From JAIEPM01 sp964546815 (GTDB taxonomy: Bacteria; Cyanobacteriota; Vampirovibrionia; Obscuribacterales; Obscuribacteraceae): DNA of 64,000 nucleotides. Made by a program: the position numbers and the translations under genes. This document shows positions 25,506-34,117 of this stretch, piece by piece. Below the pieces are notes generated by a model, which worked only from the letters and a program-made list of their open reading frames with translations, made no database searches and had not been told where the DNA came from. How positions within the stretch are numbered: position 1 is the first letter of the stretch; the number at the start of each line of letters is the position of its first letter. The stretch covers positions 372,001-436,000 of the forward strand of contig CAZJLR010000001.1 in assembly GCA_964546815.1 (NCBI GenBank), read 5' to 3'.

Positions 25506-25874
25506 ATGATTCAACAAGAGTCGAGACTTAACGTAGCTGACAACACCGGCGCCCGCGAATTGCTTTGCATACGCGTGCTTGGTAGCTCAGGTCGCCGTTA
25601 TGCCTCAGTAGGAGACGTCATAGTCGCTTGCGTCAAAGACGCATTGCCGAATATGCCAGTTAAAAAGTCTGAAGTAGTTAAGGCAGTTATCGTGCGTGTG
25701 AAAACAAGCATCAAGAGAGCTGACGGTACAACAATCAGATTCGATGACAACGCAGCAGTCATCATTCAAAAGGACAACAACCCGAAAGGCACACGCGTAT
25801 TCGGACCAATTGCCCGTGAACTGAGAGACAAAAACTTCACCAAGATTATGTCGCTTGCTCCGGAGGTTCTCTAA
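25506..25874 (+). CDS. rplN: 50S ribosomal protein L14
   Basis: The predicted product has 122 residues, the standard length. MIQQESRLNVADNTGARELL and the TRVFGPIARELRDKNFTKIM end are diagnostic. It lies at the subunit interface. Five bases after rpsQ. Confidence 0.98.
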   Translation: MIQQESRLNVADNTGARELLCIRVLGSSGRRYASVGDVIVACVKDALPNMPVKKSEVVKAVIVRVKTSIKRADGTTIRFDDNAAVIIQKDNNPKGTRVFGPIARELRDKNFTKIMSLAPEVL

Positions 25875-25876
25875 AA

Positions 25877-26338
25877 ATGGAAGCCAAGAAAACACATAGA
25901 GAAGTTCGCTACACCAAAGCCCCGGCTAAAGCCAAAATCAAAAAGGGCGGAAATGTAGTTGTATCCGAAGCGCTGCACAAAAATGGCGCCACAAATTTGA
26001 TGCCTAAAACGCACCTCAAGCGTGGCGACACCGTAATGCTCATGAACGGTCCTAAAAAACAGGACAAGAAGCGCAGCGCGGAAGACACAAGAAGCGCAGT
26101 CGAGCGCAACGCATTCAAAGGCACAATCGGTAAAGTTCTTGCCGTTTATCCTAAAGAAGGCAAAGTGCTTATCGAAGGCGTCAACATGATGAGCCACTTC
26201 ATCAAAGCCAAAGGCGGCGGCGGAGAATCTGGCATCGTGCGCAAAGAAGTAGCAATATTTGCAAGTCGGGTCATGCTTTATTCAACAGAAAAGAGCCGCC
26301 CGGTACGCAGCGAAAAGCGCAAAGAATACAACCTTTAA
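25877..26338 (+). CDS. rplX: 50S ribosomal protein L24, extended
   Basis: The predicted product has 153 residues, versus about 105 in most bacteria. The KOW core (HLKRGDTVMLMNG, then KGTIGKVLAVYPKEGKVLIE and GVNMMSHFIK) identifies L24. There is an N-terminal extension of ~45 residues and a charged insertion (KKQDKKRSAEDTRSAVERN) within the KOW loop. It starts two bases after rplN. A hairpin (GGGTGCC/GGCGCCC, near 26348-26365) lies in the 70 bases before rplE. Confidence 0.93.
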   Translation: MEAKKTHREVRYTKAPAKAKIKKGGNVVVSEALHKNGATNLMPKTHLKRGDTVMLMNGPKKQDKKRSAEDTRSAVERNAFKGTIGKVLAVYPKEGKVLIEGVNMMSHFIKAKGGGGESGIVRKEVAIFASRVMLYSTEKSRPVRSEKRKEYNL

Positions 26339-26408
26339 TTAGTCAGTGGGGGTGCCCCAAGGCGCCCAGGACGACAAAGACCGTCCAAAGCCAAGCTGGA
26401 GCAGCAAG

Positions 26409-26945
26409 ATGAAACTCAAAGAAAAATACAGTACTGAAGTTGTGGAGCAACTCAAAAAAGAGTTCGGCTACACAAACAATATGCAAGTTCCGCGTATTGA
26501 AAAAGTGGTTATAAACATGGGTATTGGTGAAGCAGCCGCTTCAGCTAAAGCCATCGACGGTGGTGTCAAAGATTTGACCGCTATTGCCGGTCAAAAACCA
26601 ATCGTCAATCGCGCCCGTAAATCAATCGCCACATTCAAAGTACGTAAGGGCATGCCTGTCGGCGTATCGGTAACTCTTCGCGGAGCCCGTATGTACGACT
26701 TCCTGTCCAAACTGATCAACATTGCGCTGCCCCGTATCCGCGATTTCCGCGGACTTTCACAAAAGTCCTTTGATGGTCGCGGCAACTACTCACTTGGAGT
26801 AAAAGAGCAGCTGATTTTTCCAGAAATCAACTATGAACAAGTTGATGCCGTTCGCGGTATGGACATATCAATTGTCACCAGCGCCCGTACTGATGAAGAA
26901 GCGCGAGCAATGCTCAAAGCGCTAGGTATGCCGTTCAAACGCTAG
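26409..26945 (+). CDS. rplE: 50S ribosomal protein L5
   Basis: The predicted product has 178 residues from ATG 26409, which has GGAG seven bases upstream and gives the family's standard length; a GTG at 26346 would add 21 unrelated residues. Diagnostic segments are NMQVPRIEKVVINMGIGEA, KSIATFKVRKGMPVG and FPEINYEQVDAVRGMDI. It binds 5S rRNA and contacts the P-site tRNA. Confidence 0.97.
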   Translation: MKLKEKYSTEVVEQLKKEFGYTNNMQVPRIEKVVINMGIGEAAASAKAIDGGVKDLTAIAGQKPIVNRARKSIATFKVRKGMPVGVSVTLRGARMYDFLSKLINIALPRIRDFRGLSQKSFDGRGNYSLGVKEQLIFPEINYEQVDAVRGMDISIVTSARTDEEARAMLKALGMPFKR

Positions 26946-27019
26946 TCCAAACAAAGTAGGAACGAGGCGCCTGGTGCCTTGCTCCACAGAGAAACAAAAA
27001 AAGGGAGAGAGTTTCAGTC

Positions 27020-27226
27020 GTGGCCAAAACATCCATGATCGATAAAGAAAACAAGCGAAGAGTGCTTGCCTCAAAAGGTAAGTACCCAATCGTTCGCTTG
27101 CACAATCGCTGCCGCATCTGCGGCAGACCGAGAGGCTATTACCGCGACCTCGGCTTGTGCCGTTGTTGCTTGAGAAAGATGGCCCACGAGGGTCTCATCC
27201 CTGGTATGACCAAGTCCAGCTGGTAG
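27020..27226 (+). CDS. rpsN: 30S ribosomal protein S14, zinc-binding (type Z)
   Basis: The predicted product has 68 residues. A GTG start follows AGGGAGAG. Two CxxC pairs (CRICGRPRGYYRDLGLCRCC) form the zinc site of the short C+ S14 type. The C-terminal KMAHEGLIPGMTKSSW is diagnostic. It sits in the usual place between rplE and rpsH. Confidence 0.97.
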   Translation: MAKTSMIDKENKRRVLASKGKYPIVRLHNRCRICGRPRGYYRDLGLCRCCLRKMAHEGLIPGMTKSSW

Positions 27227-27236
27227 GAGAAAGTAA

Positions 27237-27638
27237 ATGCCGGTCACAGATCCTATTGCCGACATGTTTGCGCGTATTCGAAACGCCACACGCGTTCGTG
27301 CGCCCTTCGTGGAGATGCCAGCTTCTAAGCTGAAAGTCTCTTTGGCAGAAGTGTTGCGTAACGAGGGATATATTTCCTCATTCGAAACTAAGGGCCTTGG
27401 TTCGCCAGAGCAAAGAATGCGCATCGTCCTTAAGTACGGTCCCAAAGGCGAACAGGTTATCCAAGGCCTGAAGCGCATATCTAAGCCGGGACTTAGAGTT
27501 CACAGACCAGCCAAACGAGTGCCACGTGTACTTGGTGGGCTTGGTGTAGCCATCGTCTCCACGTCGACCGGTCTCATGACCGATCGTCAAGCTCGCAAGA
27601 GCAATGTGGGCGGCGAAGTAGTCGGATTCATTTGGTAA
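27237..27638 (+). CDS. rpsH: 30S ribosomal protein S8
   Basis: The predicted product has 133 residues. DPIADMFARIRNATRVRAPF, EGYISSF and the C-terminal STSTGLMTDRQARKSNVGGE are diagnostic. S8 binds 16S rRNA helix 21 and is the spc-operon repressor in E. coli; no equivalent site has been looked for experimentally. Ten bases after rpsN. Confidence 0.97.
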   Translation: MPVTDPIADMFARIRNATRVRAPFVEMPASKLKVSLAEVLRNEGYISSFETKGLGSPEQRMRIVLKYGPKGEQVIQGLKRISKPGLRVHRPAKRVPRVLGGLGVAIVSTSTGLMTDRQARKSNVGGEVVGFIW

Positions 27639-27653
27639 AAGAGGGAACGACCT

Positions 27654-28199
27654 ATGTCACGTATCGGTAAAGCGCCGATTCCCGTCCCGCAGGGAGTAAC
27701 CGTCACCATCAATGGTGGCGATATAAAGGTGAAGGGACCGAAAGGCGAACTTCAGCGCACAGTACATCCTGATCTCAAGCTAACGCAAGAAGATGGCAAA
27801 ATCATCGTATCGCGCGCTTCCGAGAGCAGACAGGTGCGTTCTCTGCATGGCTTGAGCCGTACGCTCGTAGCCAATATGGTCAACGGAGTCGTCACAGGAT
27901 TCACAAAACAACTGGACATCGTCGGTGTCGGTTATCGTGCAGCAGTCGAAGGTAGAACCCTCGTCATGCAGCTCGGTTTCTCTCATCCGGTCGAAATTCC
28001 AATTCCAGATGGCGTCACCGTTACAGTGACCAAAAACGTCACCATGGTAATCAATGGACCTGACAAACAAGTCCTGGGCGACTTCTGCGCATTCATCCGC
28101 GACCGTCGTCCACCTGAAGTTTATAAAGGTAAGGGCGTTAAGTACTCAACCGAACGCATCCGCCGCAAAGCCGGTAAGGCTGCAGGTAAGAAGAAATAA
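27654..28199 (+). CDS. rplF: 50S ribosomal protein L6
   Basis: The predicted product has 181 residues. SRIGKAPIPVPQGVTVTING, the GFTKQLDIVGVGYRAAVEG centre and the PEVYKGKGVKYSTERIRRK end are diagnostic. It lies near the factor-binding site. A hairpin-forming CGGG/CCCG element follows in the 59 bases before rplR. Confidence 0.98.
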   Translation: MSRIGKAPIPVPQGVTVTINGGDIKVKGPKGELQRTVHPDLKLTQEDGKIIVSRASESRQVRSLHGLSRTLVANMVNGVVTGFTKQLDIVGVGYRAAVEGRTLVMQLGFSHPVEIPIPDGVTVTVTKNVTMVINGPDKQVLGDFCAFIRDRRPPEVYKGKGVKYSTERIRRKAGKAAGKKK

Positions 28200-28258
28200 C
28201 TTAGTTTGTAGAGGTTCGGGGCAAATATCCCGGGCTCGCAATTATCGAGGACAAGACC

Positions 28259-28621
28259 ATGCTCAAGAAGCAAGACAGAAACGAAGCCAGACGGAAAAGA
28301 CATCAGCGCATTCGCCAGCGTATAACTGGTACGCAAGAGCGTCCGCGCCTTTGTGTTTACCGCTCAAACAAGCACATCTATGCTCAAATTATTGACGACG
28401 TTGCTGCCGCCACACTGGTGCAAGCCAGCACGCTGGATGCAGAAAGCAAGGCCGAAAAAACCTGGGATTGCGATGCAGCTAAAGCAGTGGGCGAACTAAT
28501 CGCAGCCCGCGCTAAAGCCAAAGGTATCGAGTCTGTCGTATTCGACAGAGGTGGATACATCTATCACGGACGAGTTGCAGCCGTAGCAAATGCAGCAAGA
28601 GAAGCAGGACTTAATTTCTAA
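28259..28621 (+). CDS. rplR: 50S ribosomal protein L18
   Basis: The predicted product has 120 residues. RKRHQRIRQRITGTQERPRL, VYRSNKHIYAQIIDD and FDRGGYIYHGRVAAVANAAR are diagnostic. It binds 5S rRNA with L5 and L25. The start has a GAGG-type site upstream. Confidence 0.97.
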   Translation: MLKKQDRNEARRKRHQRIRQRITGTQERPRLCVYRSNKHIYAQIIDDVAAATLVQASTLDAESKAEKTWDCDAAKAVGELIAARAKAKGIESVVFDRGGYIYHGRVAAVANAAREAGLNF

Positions 28622-28692
28622 ATAGGCAAGTCGGGAAGCAAGCATTTTGCAAGCGACCGCGAAACAGGAAAGAGACAGGAGTGGTTCCTTAA

Positions 28693-29295
28693 ATGGTGGA
28701 TCAAGATAAAGCAGGAGTTGTCGGCGGCGATGATAACGCCGATGGAGCTCGCAAAGGACGTCGTTCTTCATCGCGCGATTCTGGTCGCAAAATGATGGAA
28801 GATCGTCCTAAAGAGCAGTCTGACTGGGAAGAAAAAATCATCCAGGTCCGCCGCGTAACCAAAGTAGTTAAGGGCGGTAAGAAGCTCTCGTTCCGCGCAG
28901 TTGTCTGTGTCGGAAACGGCAAGGGTCAAGTTGGAGTCGGTGTCGGCAAGTCTGCCGAAGTTATCGGCGCCATCCAAAAAGGTGTAGTTGACGCTAAAAA
29001 GAGCGTAGTGACTGTACCGATGGTAGGCAGCACAATCCCACATCCAGTAACTGGATGCCAGGGTTCAAGCCGCGTTTTGATCAAGCCAGCCGCAAAAGGT
29101 ACCGGTATCATCGCCGGTGGCGCCGTTCGCGCTGTGCTCGAACTTGCCGGAGTCGGCGACGTACTTTCGAAGTGCCTCGGTTCACGTTCACCATTGAACG
29201 TTGCTCGCGGTGCCATCGATGGTCTCAAGCAACTACGTACATTTGAAGATACTGCGCGTCTTCGCGGAATAAGCATCCGCCAGATGCTCTCGTAA
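28693..29295 (+). CDS. rpsE: 30S ribosomal protein S5 with N-terminal extension
   Basis: The predicted product has 200 residues, about 30 more than usual at the N-terminus. The charged leader (GRRSSSRDSGRKMMEDRPKE) precedes the S5 body EEKIIQVRRVTKVVKGGKKL. GNGKGQVGVGVGKSAEV and the LARGAIDGLKQL-type end complete the identification. AGGAG lies 11 bases before the ATG. A start within the extension is conceivable. Confidence 0.96.
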   Translation: MVDQDKAGVVGGDDNADGARKGRRSSSRDSGRKMMEDRPKEQSDWEEKIIQVRRVTKVVKGGKKLSFRAVVCVGNGKGQVGVGVGKSAEVIGAIQKGVVDAKKSVVTVPMVGSTIPHPVTGCQGSSRVLIKPAAKGTGIIAGGAVRAVLELAGVGDVLSKCLGSRSPLNVARGAIDGLKQLRTFEDTARLRGISIRQMLS

Positions 29296-29313
29296 TAGAG
29301 AAGGAATAGCCCA

Positions 29314-29535
29314 ATGTTGAAAATCACACTTAAAGCCGGAATGGTGGGCACCACCGAAAAGCAACGCCGAGTAGTGCGTGCGCTTGGCTTGGGCAAGTAT
29401 GGCTCATGCGTTTTCCATGCCGACTCTCCAACAATACGCGGCATGATCACCAAAGTTACCCATCTACTTTGCGTGAAAGAAGCAGAAGGTCAGGGCAAAG
29501 CAAACTGCTCAGCCCCAGCTAAAGCAAGCAAATAA
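29314..29535 (+). CDS. rpmD: 50S ribosomal protein L30
   Basis: The predicted product has 73 residues; the core (LKITLKAGMVGTTEKQRRVV, RALGLGKYG, IRGMITKVTHLLCV) is the usual 60, with a short Ala/Lys tail. L30 is absent from photosynthetic cyanobacteria, so its presence helps place the organism outside that group. It follows rpsE by 18 bases. Confidence 0.93.
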   Translation: MLKITLKAGMVGTTEKQRRVVRALGLGKYGSCVFHADSPTIRGMITKVTHLLCVKEAEGQGKANCSAPAKASK

Positions 29536-29591
29536 GCTCAAAACAAAAGAAGCCGAGTTCGCAATGCGGGCGCAAGGCAAAGGAGAAAGAA

Positions 29592-30074
29592 ATGAATCTT
29601 AATGATTTGGTGCCGGCAGAAGGTGCCAGACGCAGGTCAAAAAGAGTAGGTCGCGGACGCGCAAGCGGTCATGGCAAAACATCTACTCGCGGTCATAACG
29701 GACAGGGTCAACGTTCGGGCGAAGGCAAGCGCTTCGGCTTTGAAGGTGGACAAACTCCCTTGTTCCGCCGCCTGCCAAAAATCCATAATTTCGATCAAGT
29801 AAAAAGACGCGACTGGGTACTTCTTAATGTCGGCGTACTCAACGGACTCAAAGCAAATTCAGAAGTCACAGTTGAAACACTGGTTGAGCATGGCCTTTTG
29901 AGAAAAGAAACTCAAAGCTTGCGCATTTTAGGCAACGGCGATTTGAACGTAGCTCTGAAAGTTAGCGCGCATCATATCTCTGAAGGTGCTAAAAATAAAA
30001 TTGAAGCTGCAGGTGGTACCGCAACCGTAATTGGACCTGCAGAAGAAACCCGTAAGAGAAGGCAAAAAAAGTAA
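29592..30074 (+). CDS. rplO: 50S ribosomal protein L15
   Basis: The predicted product has 160 residues. NDLVPAEGARRRSKRVGRGR, the Gly-rich GKTSTRGHNGQGQRSGEGK and FEGGQTPLFRRLPKI are diagnostic. AAAGGAG lies just before the start. Eighteen bases separate it from secY. Confidence 0.97.
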   Translation: MNLNDLVPAEGARRRSKRVGRGRASGHGKTSTRGHNGQGQRSGEGKRFGFEGGQTPLFRRLPKIHNFDQVKRRDWVLLNVGVLNGLKANSEVTVETLVEHGLLRKETQSLRILGNGDLNVALKVSAHHISEGAKNKIEAAGGTATVIGPAEETRKRRQKK

Positions 30075-30092
30075 AGCCTTGAGGAAAATCAG

Positions 30093-31553
30093 ATGACGCA
30101 AGACCCCGCCAAACGGAAGGATCCAATCGGAGGTCCTGGCGATCTCCTGACTATGCTTTCTGCAGCTGGACTGAAAGAACGCATATTTTTCACAGCGGCA
30201 ATGATTGCCATCTACAGAATCGGCGTACATATTCCATTGCCTGGGGTTGACCCTATGGCAATGACCAAGCACCCAGAGCTAGCTCAAAACTTGCTCGGCA
30301 TGATCGACCTGTTCACAGGCGGCGCGCTGGGCAAGCTTTCCATATTTTCGATGGGTATTGGTCCTTACATTACCGCGTCAATCATTATGCAATTGATGGC
30401 TGTAGTCATTCCGAAACTGGAAGACTTGCAGAAAAATTCAGGCGAAGCCGGTCGTAGACAGCTTTCGCAGTACACTCGTTATCTTACGGTTGGACTTGCC
30501 ACCATGCAATCGTACATGTTGGCTCGTTTGCTCACACAAATACATGGTCCTGATGTCGTAATAGTTTCAGGTCCACTATTCCTGTTTTCAGCCACAGTAA
30601 TTCTGGCTGCATCAGCCATGTTCATTATGTGGCTTGGTGAAGTAATCACAGAGCGTGGTGTCGGAAATGGTGCATCATTGCTTATCTTTTTGGGCATCGC
30701 CTCGCGTTTGCCTTCAATGATTGCGCAAACTTCAGAAGCTGTGCAATCGGGTCAGGTTCCTGCCTGGGGCGTTGCTGTGCTCGGTGGCGTATTCCTATTA
30801 TTGATTGCACTTGTTGTTTGTTTGCAGCAGGGTGTTCGCAAAATCAAAGTATTGGGAGCCAGGCGGCAAGCCGGCAATAAGCAAGGCATAGTCGCACCAG
30901 ATGACTATTTATATTTGCCTGTAAATCCATCTGGAGTTATGGCGATTATTTTCTCGTCTTCATTGTTGATGTTTCCAACAACAATCATGCAGTTTCTCGG
31001 TAAGTCTGGCAAAGACCCGATGAAAATCATGTATGACGCCTTAATCCATGCACCCGGCATCGGTGCAGGTTTCAAATCATTGTCAGAGCAAGGCTGGGCG
31101 CAACAAAGCTGGGGATTCGTCAGCCGCGAATTTATTGCATTCACTCAATACAATTCAGTTGAGCACTCGCTCATTTATTTTGCTTTGATCATATTCTTTG
31201 CCTTTTTCTACGCTTCGATTGTATTGCCAACAAAAGACATGGCTGAAAATCTGCGTCGCAGCGGCAGGGCAATTCAAGGCGTCAAGCCAGGGCGGCCGAC
31301 ATCTGAATTTTTGGAAGCCACATTGAATCGCTTGATTTTCATCGGCGCGACGGCGATTGCCATAGTTGCGATTATTCCGATTCACGTTGAGCATTTCACC
31401 GGAGTAGTCACACTGCAAGGACTGGGCAGCACATCATTGATCATCCTTGTTGGTGTTGCAATTGACACTCAAAGACAAATAATCACACATGCGCTCTCGG
31501 CTAAATATCAAGCTCGAGGCTTGTTCAAAGGCTCAAACAAAAAGGATTCGTAA
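30093..31553 (+). CDS. secY: preprotein translocase subunit SecY
   Basis: The predicted product has 486 residues with about ten membrane segments. It forms the protein-conducting channel with SecE and SecG. Diagnostic are AMIAIYRIGVHIPLPGVDP (TM1 and following), FSMGIGPYITASIIMQL (TM2, plug region), GVGNGASLLIFLGI, and the C-terminal ENLRRSGRAIQGVKPGRPT loop that contacts the ribosome/SecA. It is about 50 residues longer than E. coli SecY. The gene is in its conserved spc-operon place and precedes adk by two bases. Confidence 0.98.
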   Translation: MTQDPAKRKDPIGGPGDLLTMLSAAGLKERIFFTAAMIAIYRIGVHIPLPGVDPMAMTKHPELAQNLLGMIDLFTGGALGKLSIFSMGIGPYITASIIMQLMAVVIPKLEDLQKNSGEAGRRQLSQYTRYLTVGLATMQSYMLARLLTQIHGPDVVIVSGPLFLFSATVILAASAMFIMWLGEVITERGVGNGASLLIFLGIASRLPSMIAQTSEAVQSGQVPAWGVAVLGGVFLLLIALVVCLQQGVRKIKVLGARRQAGNKQGIVAPDDYLYLPVNPSGVMAIIFSSSLLMFPTTIMQFLGKSGKDPMKIMYDALIHAPGIGAGFKSLSEQGWAQQSWGFVSREFIAFTQYNSVEHSLIYFALIIFFAFFYASIVLPTKDMAENLRRSGRAIQGVKPGRPTSEFLEATLNRLIFIGATAIAIVAIIPIHVEHFTGVVTLQGLGSTSLIILVGVAIDTQRQIITHALSAKYQARGLFKGSNKKDS

Positions 31554-31555
31554 AA

Positions 31556-32221
31556 ATGCAAATTCTATTCCTAGGTGCCCCCGGAGCTGGTAAAGGCACC
31601 CAGTGCAAACGCGTGGCAACTCAATTGAATTTGCCGCACCTTTCATCTGGCGACTTGCTGCGTGAAGCAGTCAAAGCCGGCACCGCAGCCGGTGCAAAAG
31701 CAAAGAGTTATATGGACCAGGGTCAACTTGTTCCAGATGAAGTTCTAATTGCAATGTTCAAAGACAAATTGTCTGCCGAAGAGTGCAAGGGTGGGTTTAT
31801 TCTTGATGGTTTCCCCAGAAATCTGGCTCAGGCTGAAGAGTTGGACAAACTTCTGGCAGAACTGAAAAAGGATCTATCTGTAGTAATTGACCTTTCTGTC
31901 GATTTCGGCAAATTGAAAGATCGCATTACAGGCAGAAGACTTTGTGCAAACAAAGCATGCAATGAGCCATACCATCTCACATTTGCTCCGCCTAAAAAAG
32001 ACAACACATGCGACAAGTGTGGGTCTGAGTTATTCCAGAGATCTGACGACAAGGTTGAACTGGTTGATGCTCGCCTGAAGACTTACAATGAACAAACTGC
32101 TCCACTAATCGACTACTATTCAAAGCGTAACTTGCTCAAAACAGTAGACGGTAACGGCGAAGCTGATGAAATCTACAAAAAGTTGATGGATCTTTTTCGG
32201 GGTCTGAAAGTCCACGCATGA
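31556..32221 (+). CDS. adk: adenylate kinase, zinc-lid type
   Basis: The predicted product has 221 residues. It converts ATP and AMP to two ADP. The P-loop is FLGAPGAGKGTQ; the AMP site includes SSGDLLREAV and DGFPRNLAQAEELD. The long LID carries cysteines in CANKACNEPYH and CDKCGSELFQRSDD. The first pair is spaced C-x4-C rather than the common C-x2-C, so the zinc site is slightly altered. The stop overlaps the map start by four bases (ATGA). Confidence 0.97.
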   Translation: MQILFLGAPGAGKGTQCKRVATQLNLPHLSSGDLLREAVKAGTAAGAKAKSYMDQGQLVPDEVLIAMFKDKLSAEECKGGFILDGFPRNLAQAEELDKLLAELKKDLSVVIDLSVDFGKLKDRITGRRLCANKACNEPYHLTFAPPKKDNTCDKCGSELFQRSDDKVELVDARLKTYNEQTAPLIDYYSKRNLLKTVDGNGEADEIYKKLMDLFRGLKVHA

Positions 32222-33003
32222 TCGTTACTGAAAGCGAAGATATTGAGCTTTTCCGCAAAGCCGGCAAGCTAGCAGGTGAAGTGCTCGAAGCACTTACAAA
32301 AATTGTAGCGCCAGGTATGACTACCTGGGAAATCGACGAGCACGCTGAAAAGCTCATTCTTGAGCAAGGTGCTATTCCTACTTTCAAAGGTTATCGTGGT
32401 TTTCCAGCCACGGTTTGCATCTCTATCAATGAAGAAGTTGTGCATGGAATTCCAAGCAAGCACAAAAAATTGAAAGATGGCGATGTAATTAGTATGGACC
32501 TGGGTGTCACTTTCAGACGTATGGTCAACAATAAGAAGCAAGACTTCATTGGTGACACTGCAATCACTGTCCCGGTTGGTGAAATTTCGCCGCGCCTGGC
32601 TAAATTGCTTGAGCATACAAAAGAATCTTTATATGCCGGCATTGCCGCAGCAGTAAATGGCGCCACTTTAGATCAGGTAGCCGGACCCATCGAAGACATT
32701 GCCAAATCAAACTCTTATGGCATTGTCAGGGAGTACGGCGGTCATGGAATTGGCTACAACTACCATGAAGAGCCATTCATTTTGAACTACAGAACCGGTA
32801 GTAAGGAACGACTTAAACCTGGTATGGTTATAGCGATTGAACCAATGTTCAACTTGGGAGCCGATCGCGTCAAGGTGAAACCGGACAAGTGGACAGTTGT
32901 AACGCAAGATTACAAGCCATCTGCACACTTTGAACATTCACTTTTGATAATGGAAAATGGCACTCCAGAGATACTGACAAGGCGTCCTAGCGAAGAAATA
33001 TGA
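32218..33003 (+). CDS. map: methionine aminopeptidase, type I
   Basis: The predicted product has 261 residues. It removes the initiator Met from new proteins. Metal ligands are the Asp in SMDLGV and in GDTAIT, the His in GGHGIGYNYHEEP, and the Glu in AIEPMFN and near HFEHSLLI. It overlaps adk and infA by four bases each, so the three are translationally coupled. Confidence 0.97.
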   Translation: MIVTESEDIELFRKAGKLAGEVLEALTKIVAPGMTTWEIDEHAEKLILEQGAIPTFKGYRGFPATVCISINEEVVHGIPSKHKKLKDGDVISMDLGVTFRRMVNNKKQDFIGDTAITVPVGEISPRLAKLLEHTKESLYAGIAAAVNGATLDQVAGPIEDIAKSNSYGIVREYGGHGIGYNYHEEPFILNYRTGSKERLKPGMVIAIEPMFNLGADRVKVKPDKWTVVTQDYKPSAHFEHSLLIMENGTPEILTRRPSEEI

Positions 33004-33221
33004 CCAAACAAGGCGTAATTGAATTTGAAGGTGTAATCCGCGAAAGCCTACCCAATGCTATGTTTCGGGTCGAGCTGGATAACGGGCACAAAGTGCTCGC
33101 GCATATCTCCGGCAAAATTCGCAAAAATTTTATTAAGATTCTACCAGGCGATCGAGTGCGTGTAGAGCTCACTCCGTATGACCTTACCCGCGGTCGCATC
33201 ACTTACAGAATCAAAGATTGA
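33000..33221 (+). CDS. infA: translation initiation factor IF-1
   Basis: The predicted product has 73 residues, an S1-like OB fold. FEGVIRESLPNAMFRVELDN, VLAHISGKIRKNFIKILPGD and DLTRGRITYRIKD are diagnostic. It occupies the 30S A site during initiation. It overlaps map by ATGA. A 217-base structured interval follows before rpmJ. Confidence 0.97.
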   Translation: MTKQGVIEFEGVIRESLPNAMFRVELDNGHKVLAHISGKIRKNFIKILPGDRVRVELTPYDLTRGRITYRIKD

Positions 33222-33235
33222 GGTAGAATAGCCGT

Positions 33236-33385
33236 TTGTTCGCGGCTGCATTGGCTGGACTCGCCAGTCAATATTTTTCGGTCCACTCTGAATCTTTCGG
33301 GGGAAGCCCGGGAAGATTCGTATCGTCGGTTAAGTAAGCAGCAGTATGGCTGGCTAAGGGGGCAACCCCAAAGATAAGTAGACTG
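33236..33385 (+). ncRNA. candidate structured leader RNA before rpmJ
   Basis: The 217 bases between infA and rpmJ are the longest gene-free stretch within the supercluster. They contain several hairpins: CTGG/CCAG near 33256-33266; GAATCTT (33290-33296)/AAGATTC (33313-33319), enclosing CGGG/CCCG; and GGGG-GCAA-CCCC (33358-33369) with a GNRA tetraloop. GCTGC/GCAGC may also pair at long range. No known riboswitch or small RNA is recognised. An autoregulatory ribosomal leader or an internal promoter leader is plausible. Confidence 0.4.
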
Positions 33386-33438
33386 CCCAAGCGATGAAGC
33401 AATTACACTGCTAAGTCGAGAAAGAAGAGAAAGCAACC

Positions 33439-33552
33439 ATGAAAGTAAGAGCTTCGGTCAAGAAAATTTGCGAAAAGTGCAAGGTTATACGTCGTAAAGG
33501 TCGTGTAGCAATTATTTGCGAAAACCCCAAACATAAGCAACGCCAGGGATAA
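33439..33552 (+). CDS. rpmJ: 50S ribosomal protein L36
   Basis: The 37-residue frame MKVRASVKKICEKCKVIRRK, then GRVAIICENPKHKQRQG, is L36. The zinc ligands C11, C14 and C27 plus the final His (NPKHKQ) are intact. It sits in its conserved place between infA and rpsM. Confidence 0.96.
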   Translation: MKVRASVKKICEKCKVIRRKGRVAIICENPKHKQRQG

Positions 33553-33630
33553 TGGCGGCGTGTGCAGAAATGCACATAGCATTTTTACGGTTCTTGAAAT
33601 GTGACTGCCTTTAGAAGGCATGGAGGATGA

Positions 33631-34017
33631 ATGGCTCGCATAGCGGGTGTTGACCTGCCAAGGAATAAGAAAGTTTATGTCGCGCTGCGATACCTTTATG
33701 GTGTTGGGCCCACAGGCGCCATGAAAATTTGCCAAAAACTTGGCATTTTGGAAATTAAGCGTGTGCAAGACCTTACCGAAGACGAAGTAAATCGTATTCG
33801 TGAAGAAATTGACAAAAACTGGCAGGTGGAGGGTGACCTCCGTCGTGTCGAGGGTCTCAATGTTAAGAGACTTATCGAAATTAATTGCTTCAGGGGACAG
33901 CGCCATCGCAAAGGCTTGCCTACGCGTGGTCAACGTACCAAAACCAATGCCCGTACAAGGCGTGGTCGTAAGCGCGTTACTGTCGCCAACAAGAAAATTG
34001 CTCCGTCTAAGGGCTAA
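33631..34017 (+). CDS. rpsM: 30S ribosomal protein S13
   Basis: The predicted product has 128 residues. ARIAGVDLPRNKKVYVALRY, GDLRRVEGLNVKRLIEINCF and GQRHRKGLPTRGQRTKTNAR are diagnostic. It contacts the P-site tRNA and bridges to L5. GGAGG lies before the ATG. Confidence 0.98.
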   Translation: MARIAGVDLPRNKKVYVALRYLYGVGPTGAMKICQKLGILEIKRVQDLTEDEVNRIREEIDKNWQVEGDLRRVEGLNVKRLIEINCFRGQRHRKGLPTRGQRTKTNARTRRGRKRVTVANKKIAPSKG

Positions 34018-34117
34018 TTGACGATCTGGATCTAATAAAAGGGAGCTTAGAGCGGCGAGTCGCTCGAGCAATAAGCGAATCAATTTCGCAAAAGTGTAGA
34101 AGAAGGACCATAGCAAA

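Noticed and set aside
33222..33438. SRP RNA, tmRNA or a known riboswitch
   Set aside because: The hairpins do not match the conserved cores I know for these RNAs, so it is only called a candidate structured leader.
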